From NCBI GenBank assembly GCA_024281055.1, contig JAMXLF010000013.1:39124-103123 (forward strand): a stretch of DNA of 64,000 bases. Reading direction: 5' to 3'. The position numbers and the translations under genes were made by a program. Position 1 is the stretch's first letter; the number at the start of each line of letters is the position of its first letter. Under the pieces are notes generated by a model, which saw only the letters and a list, made by a program, of their open reading frames with translations, was not told where the DNA came from and ran no database searches. The DNA is from Geobacteraceae bacterium. Its GTDB lineage: Bacteria; Desulfobacterota; Desulfuromonadia; Geobacterales; Geobacteraceae. Positions 18,377 to 28,243 of the stretch are shown piece after piece.

Positions 18377-20989
18377 CTACCACGAACTAAGAGCCGCACG
18401 CATCCAGGTGTTTGCGGCAACACAGACGTAGATATAATTGGAATCCCACGAGATCTCGCCCTGGTTGCAGGGATCCGAGGAACTGGCCGGCGTGCGCGGG
18501 GTGTCTATCCGCAAGGTATCACCGTGCAGGTGAAGCTTGCCTGCCCCGGAGATGACAGGCTGGGTCCCGATACCAACAGCCGCCGCCGAGCTGTCGCCGA
18601 AGATGGTGTTGCCGATGTTGATCTGATTGGAGGCGGTGCCATCGTTGGCGTTGACATTGGCACCGATCATGATGTTGTTGGAGCCGGTAGTGATGTTGTA
18701 GCCAGCGAGGTAACCGACCGACGTGTTGCTGTTACCGGTGGTATCTGAATAGAGCGCCTGGTAGCCTGTCGCTGTGTTGTTGCTGCCGGTGGTGCTGAAA
18801 AGGGCAGAGGCCCCGAGTGCGGCGTTGTAGTCGCCGCTGACGTTGGTATACAGGGCGGAGGCGCCAAATGCGCTGTTCAAGGTGCCGTCGCTGTTGGATG
18901 TCATGGCGGAATCGCCAGTTGCGGTGTTCAAGATACCGATGGTGTTGCCGGCAAGAGCGCGGGTGCCGACCGAGTTGTTGTAACTGCCGGAGGTGTTGCC
19001 ATAGAGGGAGCTGACCCCGATGGCGTTGTTGTTGGAGCCGATACTGTTCAGCCTGAGGGAGTTGCGTCCCACTGCTGTGTTGAACAGCCCGGTGGTGTTG
19101 GTTGTCAGGGAGGTTACACCGATGGCGGTGTTGTCATTGCCAGTGGTGTTATTCATCAAGGCACTGAAGCCGAGGGCAGTATTCTCCGCGCCAACATTAT
19201 TGTTATGAAGGGAGTCGACCCCCACCGAGGTGTTCCAATTGCCGGTGGTGTTGCCGTAAAGGGCATTGGTACCATACGCCGCGTTCTTCTGGCCCGAGGT
19301 GTTGAGGGTGAGGGAAAAGGTCCCGCTAGCGGTGTTGTAGGCACCGGTGGTGTTGGCATTAAGGGCGTAGTAACCAGTGGCGGTGTTGCTTATTCCTGTC
19401 GTATTGTTTATCAGCGCACCAGCTCCGTTTCCCGTATTGGCTACGCCGGTCATCGTCAGATTGCCGGAATTGCCCGAGAAATAATCGTTAAGAGAAGTAA
19501 TTGCAGAATCATACGTCGTCCCAGCCGGTCCCTGAGGCCCAATCGGACCCTGTGGGCCTGTAGCACCAATCGGTCCCTGAGGCCCCGTTGCCCCCGTCGG
19601 ACCAACCGGCCCCTGCGCTCCTGCCGGACCTGCAGGCCCCTGCGGCCCGGCTGGCCCTTGCAGGCCTGCGGGAATATTTGTCAGTTGTGACCCGTCACCA
19701 ATAAAAGCAGTCGCTTTCACCGTGCCGTTTACCTCCAGCTTTTGTGACGGCGCGACCGTACCGACGCCGACATTACCGGCAAAATAGTTCGTGGCGTTGG
19801 GCTCGTTGACGTAGACCCCATACATGCTCCCTACGGTACCAGTCCCGAGGTTTTGGGTGTCAACAAAGATTCCGTACCAGTTGTTGATTATCCCGCTGGC
19901 CATCCACGGCCTTGTGTAGAGACCGTATGCATAGTTGATTGTACCGGTACTGCCGTTATAGGGATAGGCATTCACCCCGAATGCAGAATTCAGAAAACCG
20001 GTTCCCTTGTGTTGCGCGGTAAACCTTATACCAAAAAGCGCATTATTATTTACAGATCCTCCGATAGCTGTTCTTGCGGTGCCATTGATGCCGTAAACTT
20101 CTCCTGTGGAATCTGTATCAGGATCCGCTGTGACATCGAAGAAGCCGCCAATATTGCCATACCCAGTCGTAGCCTTGGTGGTATAAGATATTCTTGCCGC
20201 CATAATATTTTGATTCGTTTCCGTGGTGCTCAGATGAAATTTGCTGACGGGGGTGATGCCGATACCCACATGACCGTCAGCGGTAACCATGAAGTTGCTT
20301 GTTCCGGTCGTATCTTGTATTCCGAGCTTCACCGCACTCCCTGCCTCGGTCGGCCCCTGCTGCATGACCAGGGTGGCGCCGTCGGTCGGAGTGGCTATCA
20401 GGGAAAGCGCCCCGCTCTGGGTCTGAGGCAGACCTGCCGGGCCCTGCGCCCCCTGCGGGCCTAGGGGGCCTTGTAGCCCCGTCTCGCCTGCGGGGCCTGC
20501 AGGTCCTGCTGGGCCCGCAGGCCCCTGGGGTCCGGCAACCCCCGCAGAACAGCTCCAACTCGAAGTGGCCGCACTGTATTGCAGTATCTGGCCGTCGCCG
20601 CAGACCTGGCCGAGTGTATCGGCAGTGGCCGCATGGTAGGAAAAGGGCATCTCCTGCCGTGGGGTTATCTCCTGGTCAGTATCCACTGATATCCCCAGGT
20701 AGTACGTGATGTCAGGCGTCAGGCTGATGGGCGTGCCGCTCCCCAGAATGGCGGAGTATGATCCGCTTGTCACCGGTACGCTGGAATGGGGTTCACTCCA
20801 AAGGGGGGTTCCGCCTGCAGGAGTTGAGTAAAGAGAAAAGGTCAGATTGACAGGATGGTCGATAGGCACGCCGGACGAATCCCTGACATACCCCTGGTAA
20901 CTTATCGTGGCCGGGACCGCGGCCATTGCCGCAGCGATTCCGATAATGGAGCAGATGCACACAATTGCGATCAAATTCAGCTTCTGCAT
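18377..20989 (-). CDS. Collagen-like and 17-residue-repeat secreted fibre protein
   Basis: An 870-residue protein with a signal peptide (about 23 residues). Order of parts: an N-terminal beta-domain ([12 protein letters not shown]...); a Gly-X-Y stretch (about 149-189); a tail-fibre-like domain; a second Gly-X-Y stretch (about 440-490); fifteen copies of a 17-residue repeat of the form NTAxGxxALxxNTTGxx (about 517-771); and a C-terminal domain with [15 protein letters not shown]. Collagen stretches and left-handed beta-roll repeats both favour trimers, so an extracellular trimeric stalk or adhesin is likely. No membrane anchor barrel is seen, so it is not a standard trimeric autotransporter. 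The upstream in-frame ATG at 21094 would destroy the signal peptide. Confidence 0.8.
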   Translation of the reverse strand: MQKLNLIAIVCICSIIGIAAAMAAVPATISYQGYVRDSSGVPIDHPVNLTFSLYSTPAGGTPLWSEPHSSVPVTSGSYSAILGSGTPISLTPDITYYLGISVDTDQEITPRQEMPFSYHAATADTLGQVCGDGQILQYSAATSSWSCSAGVAGPQGPAGPAGPAGPAGETGLQGPLGPQGAQGPAGLPQTQSGALSLIATPTDGATLVMQQGPTEAGSAVKLGIQDTTGTSNFMVTADGHVGIGITPVSKFHLSTTETNQNIMAARISYTTKATTGYGNIGGFFDVTADPDTDSTGEVYGINGTARTAIGGSVNNNALFGIRFTAQHKGTGFLNSAFGVNAYPYNGSTGTINYAYGLYTRPWMASGIINNWYGIFVDTQNLGTGTVGSMYGVYVNEPNATNYFAGNVGVGTVAPSQKLEVNGTVKATAFIGDGSQLTNIPAGLQGPAGPQGPAGPAGAQGPVGPTGATGPQGPIGATGPQGPIGPQGPAGTTYDSAITSLNDYFSGNSGNLTMTGVANTGNGAGALINNTTGISNTATGYYALNANTTGAYNTASGTFSLTLNTSGQKNAAYGTNALYGNTTGNWNTSVGVDSLHNNNVGAENTALGFSALMNNTTGNDNTAIGVTSLTTNTTGLFNTAVGRNSLRLNSIGSNNNAIGVSSLYGNTSGSYNNSVGTRALAGNTIGILNTATGDSAMTSNSDGTLNSAFGASALYTNVSGDYNAALGASALFSTTGSNNTATGYQALYSDTTGNSNTSVGYLAGYNITTGSNNIMIGANVNANDGTASNQINIGNTIFGDSSAAAVGIGTQPVISGAGKLHLHGDTLRIDTPRTPASSSDPCNQGEISWDSNYIYVCVAANTWMRAALSSW
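18677..19438 (-). repeat. Fifteen tandem 51-bp coding repeats (17 residues each)
   Basis: Within the fibre-like gene, Asn-Thr/Asn-Ala/Ser-x-Gly recurs every 17 residues. Fourteen units are 17 residues long and one is 16, filling 762 bases exactly. The DNA copies have diverged while the protein spacing is kept, which indicates selection on the fold. Confidence 0.85.
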
Positions 20990-21448
20990 GGTACTGGTCC
21001 TTTCAGGCGGGAAATTGCTCTGGCAAAAAATGCGAGGATATATCCGGTATGGAATATGGAAAGACAGGACAGCAATTTGTGTTCCCGAATCCACCCGTGC
21101 TCAGGATAACATAAAATAAACAACGCCATATAGTTCCGAATAACAGCCCTGAGTTTTACCATAAATAAAACAATATGTTAAAAGGCTTGTCGAAAATTAT
21201 TCCATGATGCGATAGGGATAGACTGGCAGCTCTTACAGGTTGGAGATAAAGCACAATAATTAAATATTGCTATTAATTAGCTATTTAGCAAAACGGTCCG
21301 TGAAATGACCGCTTAAGGGCAAGGGGCAGGCCCCTGCTCTCGCATTTTTTCCCTTGAAGAAGATGTGATAAAGAATTATAAATTTATATTTTAAAGAATT
21401 CTTGCGCATACGACCCTCAGCTCGTTTTTCCCATCGGAGGTTATTAAA
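20990..21448. other. AT-rich intergenic region between divergent genes
   Basis: No gene seen. It holds a small inverted repeat (CGGTC 21294-21298 with GACCG 21307-21311), a GC-rich hairpin near 21320-21340 followed by a T-run, an AT-rich tract about 21255-21290, and the promoter at 21354-21382. It separates the - strand fibre gene from the + strand wecC operon. Confidence 0.6.
21354..21382 (+). promoter_or_regulatory. Sigma70-type promoter for the wecC operon
   Basis: TTGAAG (21354-21359) and TATAAA (21377-21382) are separated by 17 bases and followed by an AT-rich leader ending in a GGAGG site before wecC. A GC hairpin and T-run lie just upstream and would insulate it. Confidence 0.6.
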
Positions 21449-22708
21449 ATGAACAACATTTGCGTCGTCGGTCTAGGCTACATCGGTCTCCCCACCGCAA
21501 GCCTGCTCGCCACGAAAGGGTTTCAAGTGCACGGGGTCGACGTCAACCCGAAGGCGGTCGAGACCATCAATGCCGGGAAGATTCACATCACCGAGCCCGA
21601 CCTGGACATTTTGGTCCGGGCGGCGGTCCAGAGCGGCAACCTCAAGGCATTCCTTGAGCCCGGGCCTGCCGACGTCTTCATCCTCGCCGTCCCCACCCCC
21701 TTCAAGGGAGACCACGAGCCCGACCTCTCCTACGTGGAGGAGGCCACCAAGGCCATTGCACCCCATGTTGCGGAAGGCAACCTCATCGTCCTCGAATCGA
21801 CCAGCCCGGTCGGCACTACCGAGAAGATTGCCGAGTGGCTGAGGGCGCTCCGCCCCGACCTTTCCATTCCCTCATGGAAGAAGAGCGGTAATGCACCCGG
21901 CAGCGGTTGCTGCCAGGTATTCATCGCCCACTGCCCGGAACGGGTCCTCCCGGGCCAGATCATCCGCGAACTCGTCGACAACGACCGGATCATCGGCGGT
22001 ATCGACGAGGCGTCGGTACAGAAGGCGGAGCAGCTCTACCAGCGGTTCGTTAATGGCAAGATACTGAAAACCAACTCCCGCACCGCCGAGATGGCCAAGC
22101 TTACCGAAAACGCTTACCGGGATGTGAACATCGCCTTTGCCAACGAGCTCTCCATCATCTGCGATACCCTGGGGATAAATGTCTGGGAACTGATCGAGCT
22201 GGCCAACCACCACCCCCGCGTTAAAATCCTCCAGCCCGGGCCGGGCGTAGGAGGGCACTGCATCGCCGTTGACCCCTGGTTCATCGTCAATTCCGTGCCG
22301 GAACAGGCCCGCCTCATGAGGACCGCCCGCGAAGTTAACGACAGCAAGCCGCATTATGTGATCGACAAGGTCAAATCCAAAGCGGAGCGCTTCAAACAGC
22401 CGAGCATAGCCTGTCTCGGACTCGCCTTCAAGGCCGACATCGACGATCTGCGGGAAAGCCCGGCCGTGGAGATCGTGGAGGCGCTGGTAAAGGGGAACGT
22501 GGGGGACATTCTGGCGGTTGAACCGAACATCCAGGTATTACCAAAGAAGCTCGCCTCCCACAGCAACATAGCCCTGACCGACCTGGACAGCGCCCTCCAG
22601 AAGGCGGATATCATCCTCCTCCTCGTCAACCACCGTGCGTTCAAGGGGATTGACCGGGGAGTGCTGAAGGAGAAGGTCGTCATCGATACGCGGGGGGAAT
22701 GGCGTTAG
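21449..22708 (+). CDS. wecC: UDP-N-acetyl-D-mannosamine dehydrogenase
   Basis: A 419-residue nucleotide-sugar dehydrogenase. The N-terminus VVGLGYIGLPTASLLA is the NAD-binding Rossmann motif. GPGVGGHCIAVDPWF holds the catalytic Cys271, and the C-terminal UDP-binding domain follows. WecC-type members keep the GxGGHCIxVDPWF form seen here. It oxidises UDP-ManNAc to UDP-ManNAcA in two NAD-dependent steps. The wecB homologue lies downstream in the same strand run, and glmS further on, so the precursor route is present. Other uronic-acid dehydrogenases of the same family are possible. Confidence 0.88.
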   Translation: MNNICVVGLGYIGLPTASLLATKGFQVHGVDVNPKAVETINAGKIHITEPDLDILVRAAVQSGNLKAFLEPGPADVFILAVPTPFKGDHEPDLSYVEEATKAIAPHVAEGNLIVLESTSPVGTTEKIAEWLRALRPDLSIPSWKKSGNAPGSGCCQVFIAHCPERVLPGQIIRELVDNDRIIGGIDEASVQKAEQLYQRFVNGKILKTNSRTAEMAKLTENAYRDVNIAFANELSIICDTLGINVWELIELANHHPRVKILQPGPGVGGHCIAVDPWFIVNSVPEQARLMRTAREVNDSKPHYVIDKVKSKAERFKQPSIACLGLAFKADIDDLRESPAVEIVEALVKGNVGDILAVEPNIQVLPKKLASHSNIALTDLDSALQKADIILLLVNHRAFKGIDRGVLKEKVVIDTRGEWR

Positions 22709-22741
22709 AGTCGTTACCATAACTGCGAAAGGAAAACATTG

Positions 22742-22865
22742 ATTACGCGAAGAACGCAAAGAAGGCGCGAAGAGCCCTAAGGAACCAGAAAAAGCTTTAG
22801 GTTTAATCATAAATATAGATTTGCTTCGCGTCCTTTGATTTTTTCATGGCGTCCTTTGCGGTTAA
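22742..22865. repeat. Degenerate intergenic inverted repeat (CGCAAAG/CTTTGCG type)
   Basis: The left arm (22742-22772) contains CGCGAAGAACGCAAAGAAGG. The right arm (22824-22865) contains CTTCGCGTCCTTTG and GGCGTCCTTTGCGG, roughly its reverse complement. The centre is AT-rich and codes for nothing. The arrangement is like that of the GxxExxY element at 30460-31014 but empty. Confidence 0.55.
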
Positions 22866-22885
22866 GGGTTATCAGGAGGTAAAAT

Positions 22886-24511
22886 ATGCCGGACCTGATT
22901 GTAAATAACCAGTACAACATCGGCCACATCTGTACCCGTCAGCAGTGCGAGGCAGGGCTCGGCGAAAAAGTGGCGATGCGCTGGGTCTCGGCGCACCTGG
23001 AGCGGAAGGATTACACCTATGCCGACCTGGAAGCCGAGAGTAACAGGTTCGCCAATGCTCTGCAATCCCTCGACCTCGAAGCGGGGGACATTCTCTTCAC
23101 CTTTCTCCCCAAGATGCCGGAGCAATTCTTCGCCTTCCTCGGGGCTCTGAAGCTGCGGCTGATAACCGGCACGCTCTTTTCCAATTTCGGCGAAGAAGCC
23201 CTGCTCGACCGTCTGGGAGATGCCGGTGCAAAATGCGTCATCACCAAGAAGAGCTTCCTGAAGAAGATCGGCCGGATCCGCTCCCAGCTTCCCGCTCTGC
23301 GCCACATCATCGTGGTGGATGGTGAGGATGACCCGGCAAACGGCGTTGTCGGCTATCAGGGACTCATGGCGGCCGCGTCGCCCGACTTCGCAACCACGCC
23401 GACTCCCGCCGATACCCCCTCCGTGCTCCATTACACCTCCGGCTCTACCGGAAAACCGAAAGGGGTGCTACATCGCCATCACAGCATACTGTCCCAACAC
23501 CGGACAGCCCGGGAGATACTCCATCTCGACAGTGACGATATTTACTGGTGCACGGCGGACCAAGGGTGGGTCACCGGCACGTCCTACGGGATCATCGGTC
23601 CCTGGAGTCTCGGCGTGACACAGCTCCACTTCGGCGGCACTTACAACGCGGCCGCTTGGTTCGACCTCTTGGAGCAGGAACGGATCACCATCTGGTATTC
23701 CGCTCCCACGGCGCTCCGGATGCTGATGCGGGAAGATCCTGCCATCTTCGCGGGGCGCGACCTGGGAAGCCTCCGGCACATCTTCAGCGTCGGCGAGCCG
23801 CTCAATCCCGAGGTGATCCACTGGGCGCGCCGCACCCTCGGCAGGGACATTTACGACACCTGGTTCCAGACCGAAACCGGCGCCATTATGATCACCAACC
23901 GTCCCGGCCTTGAAGTCAGGCCAGGTTCCATGGGAAAGCCGGTTGCCGGCATCGAGGCCGCCATCATCGCCGACGACGGCATGCCCATGGCCGACGGGGA
24001 ACAGGGAAACCTCTGCGTCAGACCCGGCTGGCCCTCTATGTTCACCACCTACCTGAATAACGACGAGGTCTACCGGCAAAAGTTCAGGCACGGCTACTAC
24101 TTTTCCGGCGACACGGCCTACCGCGACCCTGACGGCTATTTCTGGTTCATGGGCCGCAGCGACGACGTGATCAACACCGCCGGCCACCTGGTGAGCCCCT
24201 TCGAGGTGGAGAGCGCGCTTCTGGAGTTGCCGGAGGTGGCCGAATCAGGGGTCATCGGCGCGCCGGATGAACTTCTCTTCGAGAAGGTGGTGGCATTTGT
24301 CCACCTGCATGCGCAGTATGAGTGGTCACGTGAACTGGAGTTGAAACTGCGCCTGCACGTGGCGAACAAGGCCTCCTCGATCGCCACGCCGCAGGAGATT
24401 ATTATTGTCGATTCAATACCCAAGAACAAGAGCGGCAAGATCATGCGCCGGGTACTGAAAGCCCGCTACCTGGGGACAGATGCCGGAGACGTATCGACCC
24501 TGGACATATAG
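22886..24511 (+). CDS. Acetyl-CoA synthetase-like AMP-forming ligase
   Basis: A 541-residue ANL-superfamily enzyme. HYTSGSTGKPKGVLHRH is the ATP-binding loop (about residues 185-200), TWFQTETGAIM the A5 motif, YFSGDTAYRD the hinge-region motif, and NKSGKIMRRVLK ends with the catalytic Lys region near residue 516. The WxTGTSYGI segment matches acetate/short-chain acyl-CoA ligases of the AcsA type. It has AGGAGGT before the ATG. In this locus it could supply acetyl-CoA for sugar acetylation, or load the ACP at 6655; both are inference. It may also be a housekeeping gene placed here by chance. Confidence 0.85.
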   Translation: MPDLIVNNQYNIGHICTRQQCEAGLGEKVAMRWVSAHLERKDYTYADLEAESNRFANALQSLDLEAGDILFTFLPKMPEQFFAFLGALKLRLITGTLFSNFGEEALLDRLGDAGAKCVITKKSFLKKIGRIRSQLPALRHIIVVDGEDDPANGVVGYQGLMAAASPDFATTPTPADTPSVLHYTSGSTGKPKGVLHRHHSILSQHRTAREILHLDSDDIYWCTADQGWVTGTSYGIIGPWSLGVTQLHFGGTYNAAAWFDLLEQERITIWYSAPTALRMLMREDPAIFAGRDLGSLRHIFSVGEPLNPEVIHWARRTLGRDIYDTWFQTETGAIMITNRPGLEVRPGSMGKPVAGIEAAIIADDGMPMADGEQGNLCVRPGWPSMFTTYLNNDEVYRQKFRHGYYFSGDTAYRDPDGYFWFMGRSDDVINTAGHLVSPFEVESALLELPEVAESGVIGAPDELLFEKVVAFVHLHAQYEWSRELELKLRLHVANKASSIATPQEIIIVDSIPKNKSGKIMRRVLKARYLGTDAGDVSTLDI

Positions 24512-24544
24512 AAATACGGGCTTAATGTCGAGGAGGTCATTTCG

Positions 24545-25525
24545 ATGGACAGGATACTCGTTACCGGCGGCGCCGGGTATATCGGCAGCCATGTGGTGCG
24601 GCAGCTGAGCGAGTCGGGGCGTGAGGTCATTGTCTACGACAATCTTTCGACCGGCTTCGCCGACTCCCTGATCCACGGGGAACGGCTGGTGGTGGGAGAC
24701 CTCGCCGACAGCGCCAAACTGGCGCAGGTTTTCACCGAGTACGGCTGCACCACGGTCCTCCACTTCGCCGCCGCCATCATCGCCCCGGAATCGGTCGTGC
24801 TCCCCCTGAAGTATTACGCCAACAACACCTGCAACACCCTCAATCTCCTGCGGGCCTGCGTTGAGGCCAAAGTGAGGAACTTCATCTTTTCCAGCACCGC
24901 CGCGGTGTACGGGATGGCCGAAGGGGGCGCGGCCTCGGAGGAGTCGCCGACGCTCCCGATCAGTCCCTACGGCACCTCCAAGCTCATGAGCGAGATGATG
25001 CTGCGGGACGTGGCGCTGGCCCACGGGGTGCGCTACGTGGCCCTGCGCTACTTCAACGTGGCCGGGGCCGACCCGTTGGGACGCATGGGGCAGCGCACCA
25101 AGGATGCGACCCATCTGATCAAGGTCTGTTGCCAAGCGGCCCTGGGAGAGCGCCGGTCGGTCTCCATCTTCGGTAGCGATTACCCCACACGGGACGGGAC
25201 GGGGATTCGCGATTACATCCACATCGAAGACCTGGCTTCGGCGCACCTGGCGGCCCTACACTACCTTGAGGAGGGAAACGACCCCGTAACCCTCAACGTC
25301 GGATACGGCCGCGGATCGACCGTCAGAGAGGTGATCGCCGCGGTGCGGGAGGTAAGCGGGGTGAATTTCCCCGCCGAGGAGGCGCCGCGCCGCCCCGGCG
25401 ACCCGGCCATGCTGATCGCCGATGCCGGCCGGATTCGCAAGGTCCTGGGATGGGAGCCGCGTTTCGCGGAGCTGGAGAAGATCGTTCGCGACGCCTGGCA
25501 GTGGGAAAAGAAGCTTACCGGATAA
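24545..25525 (+). CDS. galE: UDP-glucose 4-epimerase
   Basis: A 326-residue extended short-chain dehydrogenase. VTGGAGYIGSHVVRQL binds NAD, SSTAAVYG carries the catalytic Ser, and YGTSK is the YxxxK pair. The RDYIHIEDLA and PRRPGDPA motifs are typical of GalE. It interconverts UDP-Glc and UDP-Gal (or the GlcNAc/GalNAc forms). The ATG is preceded by GAGGAGG. It supplies a sugar donor for the surrounding transferases. Confidence 0.92.
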   Translation: MDRILVTGGAGYIGSHVVRQLSESGREVIVYDNLSTGFADSLIHGERLVVGDLADSAKLAQVFTEYGCTTVLHFAAAIIAPESVVLPLKYYANNTCNTLNLLRACVEAKVRNFIFSSTAAVYGMAEGGAASEESPTLPISPYGTSKLMSEMMLRDVALAHGVRYVALRYFNVAGADPLGRMGQRTKDATHLIKVCCQAALGERRSVSIFGSDYPTRDGTGIRDYIHIEDLASAHLAALHYLEEGNDPVTLNVGYGRGSTVREVIAAVREVSGVNFPAEEAPRRPGDPAMLIADAGRIRKVLGWEPRFAELEKIVRDAWQWEKKLTG

Positions 25526-25565
25526 AGTGGCCTGAAACGAACCTGATGGATTATGTAAAACAAAA

Positions 25566-28148
25566 ATGAACTGGCTGATTTACGGAGACATCCTCGACCG
25601 ACACGTCGTTGACTCGTTCTGCGACGCCCTTGAAGAGTCAGGTCATGTCGTCACCAGATTGCCCTCACTGCAGCGCTCCCATCGTTACCTCGCGGACTGC
25701 GACTTCCAGCGGGACATTCTGGCCAGACTTGAAGTGAGCCTGCGGGACGCAGAGATCGATGTCCTGTTCAACTTCCGCGCCTCGGAGCTGGGCCCCGCCG
25801 CCGTCGAGTCCGTCCGCGACCGTGGCGTCACCACCATCATCTGGCTGCCGGATGACCCGCTTCTCTACGACTTGTCCTACAAATACGTGGTCGATGCCTA
25901 CGACATCGTCCTGCATTGCGGACATGCCGACGTCATCTCTTTCTACCAGGAGAAACACCCCGGGATAAATGGCTTCAACTTCCCCTTCTGGTCAGGCAGC
26001 AAATACTACTATTATTCGTACGATCCGGAAAACGCGACCTGTGATCTCGGTTTCGTCGGAAACTGCCACACGAAGAACCGGGCGGGGAGATACGAGCTTC
26101 TGGCGTCGTTGCCGTTCAGGGTCTCGTTGTACGGGCTGCTGCCTCACGGTTTCGTCGATCATGCCGGTATCCACAGAGGGTACCTGGACAAGTGCCACCC
26201 CGAAGTGATCGGCAGGTTCAGGGTTGCCCTCAACATCCCCCAGTTTTTCAGGGATTCCGCAGATACCGAATACCAGTTCGACGGCTTGTCCCGGTTCGAG
26301 TCGTTCTTTTTCCCCAGCAGGATTATCCAGCAGGCCGGCTGCGGGGTCCCGACTGTTACGCCCCGCACCCGTCATGCCGACAAGATCATTCCCTCTCTGA
26401 TCATCTACGAGTCAAGGGACGATCTCGTCGCCAAGGTGGCCCATCTCCTCGGTCATCCGGAAGAATTGCTGGCGGTCTCGGCACAGGCGCGGCGCGACTT
26501 TGAGACGTTCCTGACGGCCGCAGCGCGCGTGGCGATGTTGGAGCATCTGCTGGAAGTCCCGGAAAGGAACTATTCCCTTGAGGAGAGGTGTGACCTCTGG
26601 AAAGAGTTCGCTGGCGCGAAGGCGCTGCCCACGTCTCTGCCGTGGGTGGGCGTTGCAGGCGCCACCGGTGCCGATTCCCACTCCCTGCCACGGGAAGAGG
26701 GCGGAAGTCGCGGCAAGGAAGAGACAGTCCGGCCTCCCGACTTCACCGAGCCGGGCATCATGCTGTCCGAAGCGGGTATCCGTTCCGGCTCTCTCATCGA
26801 CAGACTGGCGCATGTCGCAACCATGGTGCGCCGGGAAGAACGACAACTCATGTTCTGGATGGGACGAAGCGACCCCCGGGAAGGTGATTTCGTCGAGTTC
26901 GCCACAACCCTCGAATGCCTGACGGGCCAGGGGTACTGGACGAGCATCGATGTGCACTCCCCGTATTCGAATCAGCAATACAAGGGAAGGCTCTTCTACC
27001 AGATACTCCTTAACGACCGGTTGCTCCTGGAGGAGGATATTTCCGACTGGGACGAGGCGAACAGTGTCGTCATCAGGTGGCGAGCGGCACAGCCCACCAA
27101 TGAACTGTCGATACGGGTCGTGACAAAGGCGGGATGCGAAACCTGGAACTGGGGGTGGGCCGGGCGGCTGGTTATCAAACGAATCCATTCCAGGGTATTC
27201 GATCATCCCGGAGGATATGAAGTCACGGCTTCCAGCCCCTATTCCATCATATACCGTGAAGCTGCCATAGGCCATGAACCGGTCTCTTCGAGCCCGGCCA
27301 CAGGAGGCTCCCGGCCGTACGGCTTGGGGAATAACTACCTCTTGCCGTCCAGGGAAATCCCGCGGAAGGTGGTCGTCTGTTCCACGGGGAAGTCGCAGCG
27401 GATTTCAAGAACGATCATCGTGATCAAGTATCTGCTGAATTTCTGGTGGAAAGAAGGGAGCGAAGCCGATAAGATCAGCTGGCTGCGAGAGAGAAATCGC
27501 CTGTTCGTCACCCGGTGTCTTCCCGGCATCATGGCGCAGCTTGATCTGGTGCATAAGGTGTATGTCTACATCGAGGAAGCTTTTGTGTCGCTCTTGCCGG
27601 AAGAAATCGGGCAGCTGGTCCAAACCGGGAAGATGGTAATCGCTCAGGCTCCCGACTGGCCGGCGTTTCAGGACAGCATTGCCGCAGCCATAAACGAATC
27701 CCTGACCGGGCTGCCCGATCCGGAATCCGTCGTGTTGCTGGTCCGGCTGGATAATGATGATGCCATTTCAAGGGATTACATAAGAACGGTGGACGCCTTC
27801 GTAAACGAGTACCCCGAGGCGGTGTCAGGAGGATGTATCACCTTTCCGTACGGGTTGCAGCTCAATGAGAAGACCGGGGAGATGAGGAGCTACCTTTTTC
27901 CCAATAACCATTTCCTGGCAAGCGTCCACGGCCGAAGATCCAACCGGCACGAAACCGCACTCAGCTTCAACCATACGCACCTGTTCAACCAGGAGATGCC
28001 AATCTGGCAGGTGATGACTCAACTGCCGATGTGGGTGGAGACGATCCATGACCAGAATCTGTTCAACAGATTCCAGAATGGCCTGACGGTGGTCTTTGAT
28101 GAAGGGGTGCGAGATCGCTTTTTCAAAACAATCGCGCATGATCTATAA
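25566..28148 (+). CDS. CgeB-like glycosyltransferase fused to a putative rhamnosyltransferase
   Basis: An 860-residue protein. Residues about 1-340 match the CgeB/DUF3880 GT-B family (WLPDDPLLYD, then FFPSRIIQQAGCGVPTVTPR). Residues about 420-540 form a beta-rich insert (GYWTSIDVHSPYSNQQYKG). From about residue 598 it matches the putative rhamnosyltransferase family (PF11316-like), with LLVRLDNDDAISRDYI as the DXD-type motif. No signal peptide or helix is seen, and the start lacks a clear ribosome binding site. The two catalytic domains could add two sugars in sequence. The first gene of the window has a similar CgeB half. Confidence 0.78.
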   Translation: MNWLIYGDILDRHVVDSFCDALEESGHVVTRLPSLQRSHRYLADCDFQRDILARLEVSLRDAEIDVLFNFRASELGPAAVESVRDRGVTTIIWLPDDPLLYDLSYKYVVDAYDIVLHCGHADVISFYQEKHPGINGFNFPFWSGSKYYYYSYDPENATCDLGFVGNCHTKNRAGRYELLASLPFRVSLYGLLPHGFVDHAGIHRGYLDKCHPEVIGRFRVALNIPQFFRDSADTEYQFDGLSRFESFFFPSRIIQQAGCGVPTVTPRTRHADKIIPSLIIYESRDDLVAKVAHLLGHPEELLAVSAQARRDFETFLTAAARVAMLEHLLEVPERNYSLEERCDLWKEFAGAKALPTSLPWVGVAGATGADSHSLPREEGGSRGKEETVRPPDFTEPGIMLSEAGIRSGSLIDRLAHVATMVRREERQLMFWMGRSDPREGDFVEFATTLECLTGQGYWTSIDVHSPYSNQQYKGRLFYQILLNDRLLLEEDISDWDEANSVVIRWRAAQPTNELSIRVVTKAGCETWNWGWAGRLVIKRIHSRVFDHPGGYEVTASSPYSIIYREAAIGHEPVSSSPATGGSRPYGLGNNYLLPSREIPRKVVVCSTGKSQRISRTIIVIKYLLNFWWKEGSEADKISWLRERNRLFVTRCLPGIMAQLDLVHKVYVYIEEAFVSLLPEEIGQLVQTGKMVIAQAPDWPAFQDSIAAAINESLTGLPDPESVVLLVRLDNDDAISRDYIRTVDAFVNEYPEAVSGGCITFPYGLQLNEKTGEMRSYLFPNNHFLASVHGRRSNRHETALSFNHTHLFNQEMPIWQVMTQLPMWVETIHDQNLFNRFQNGLTVVFDEGVRDRFFKTIAHDL

Positions 28149-28243
28149 GTATCGTCCGGACCATTCGATAAGGAACCAAAGGTTTGCTCAAACAGCATAT
28201 CCGTCATTCAATGCAGTTGAGAGGAAGCGAGGACCATATTACC

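Noticed and set aside
18677..19438. Regular 51-bp spacing that could suggest a CRISPR array
   Set aside because: The units are coding, diverged in DNA, lack spacers, and keep a protein motif. No cas genes are present.
28211..28243. Earlier ATG for wecB
   Set aside because: It adds residues outside the family consensus; 28244 aligns with known WecB starts.
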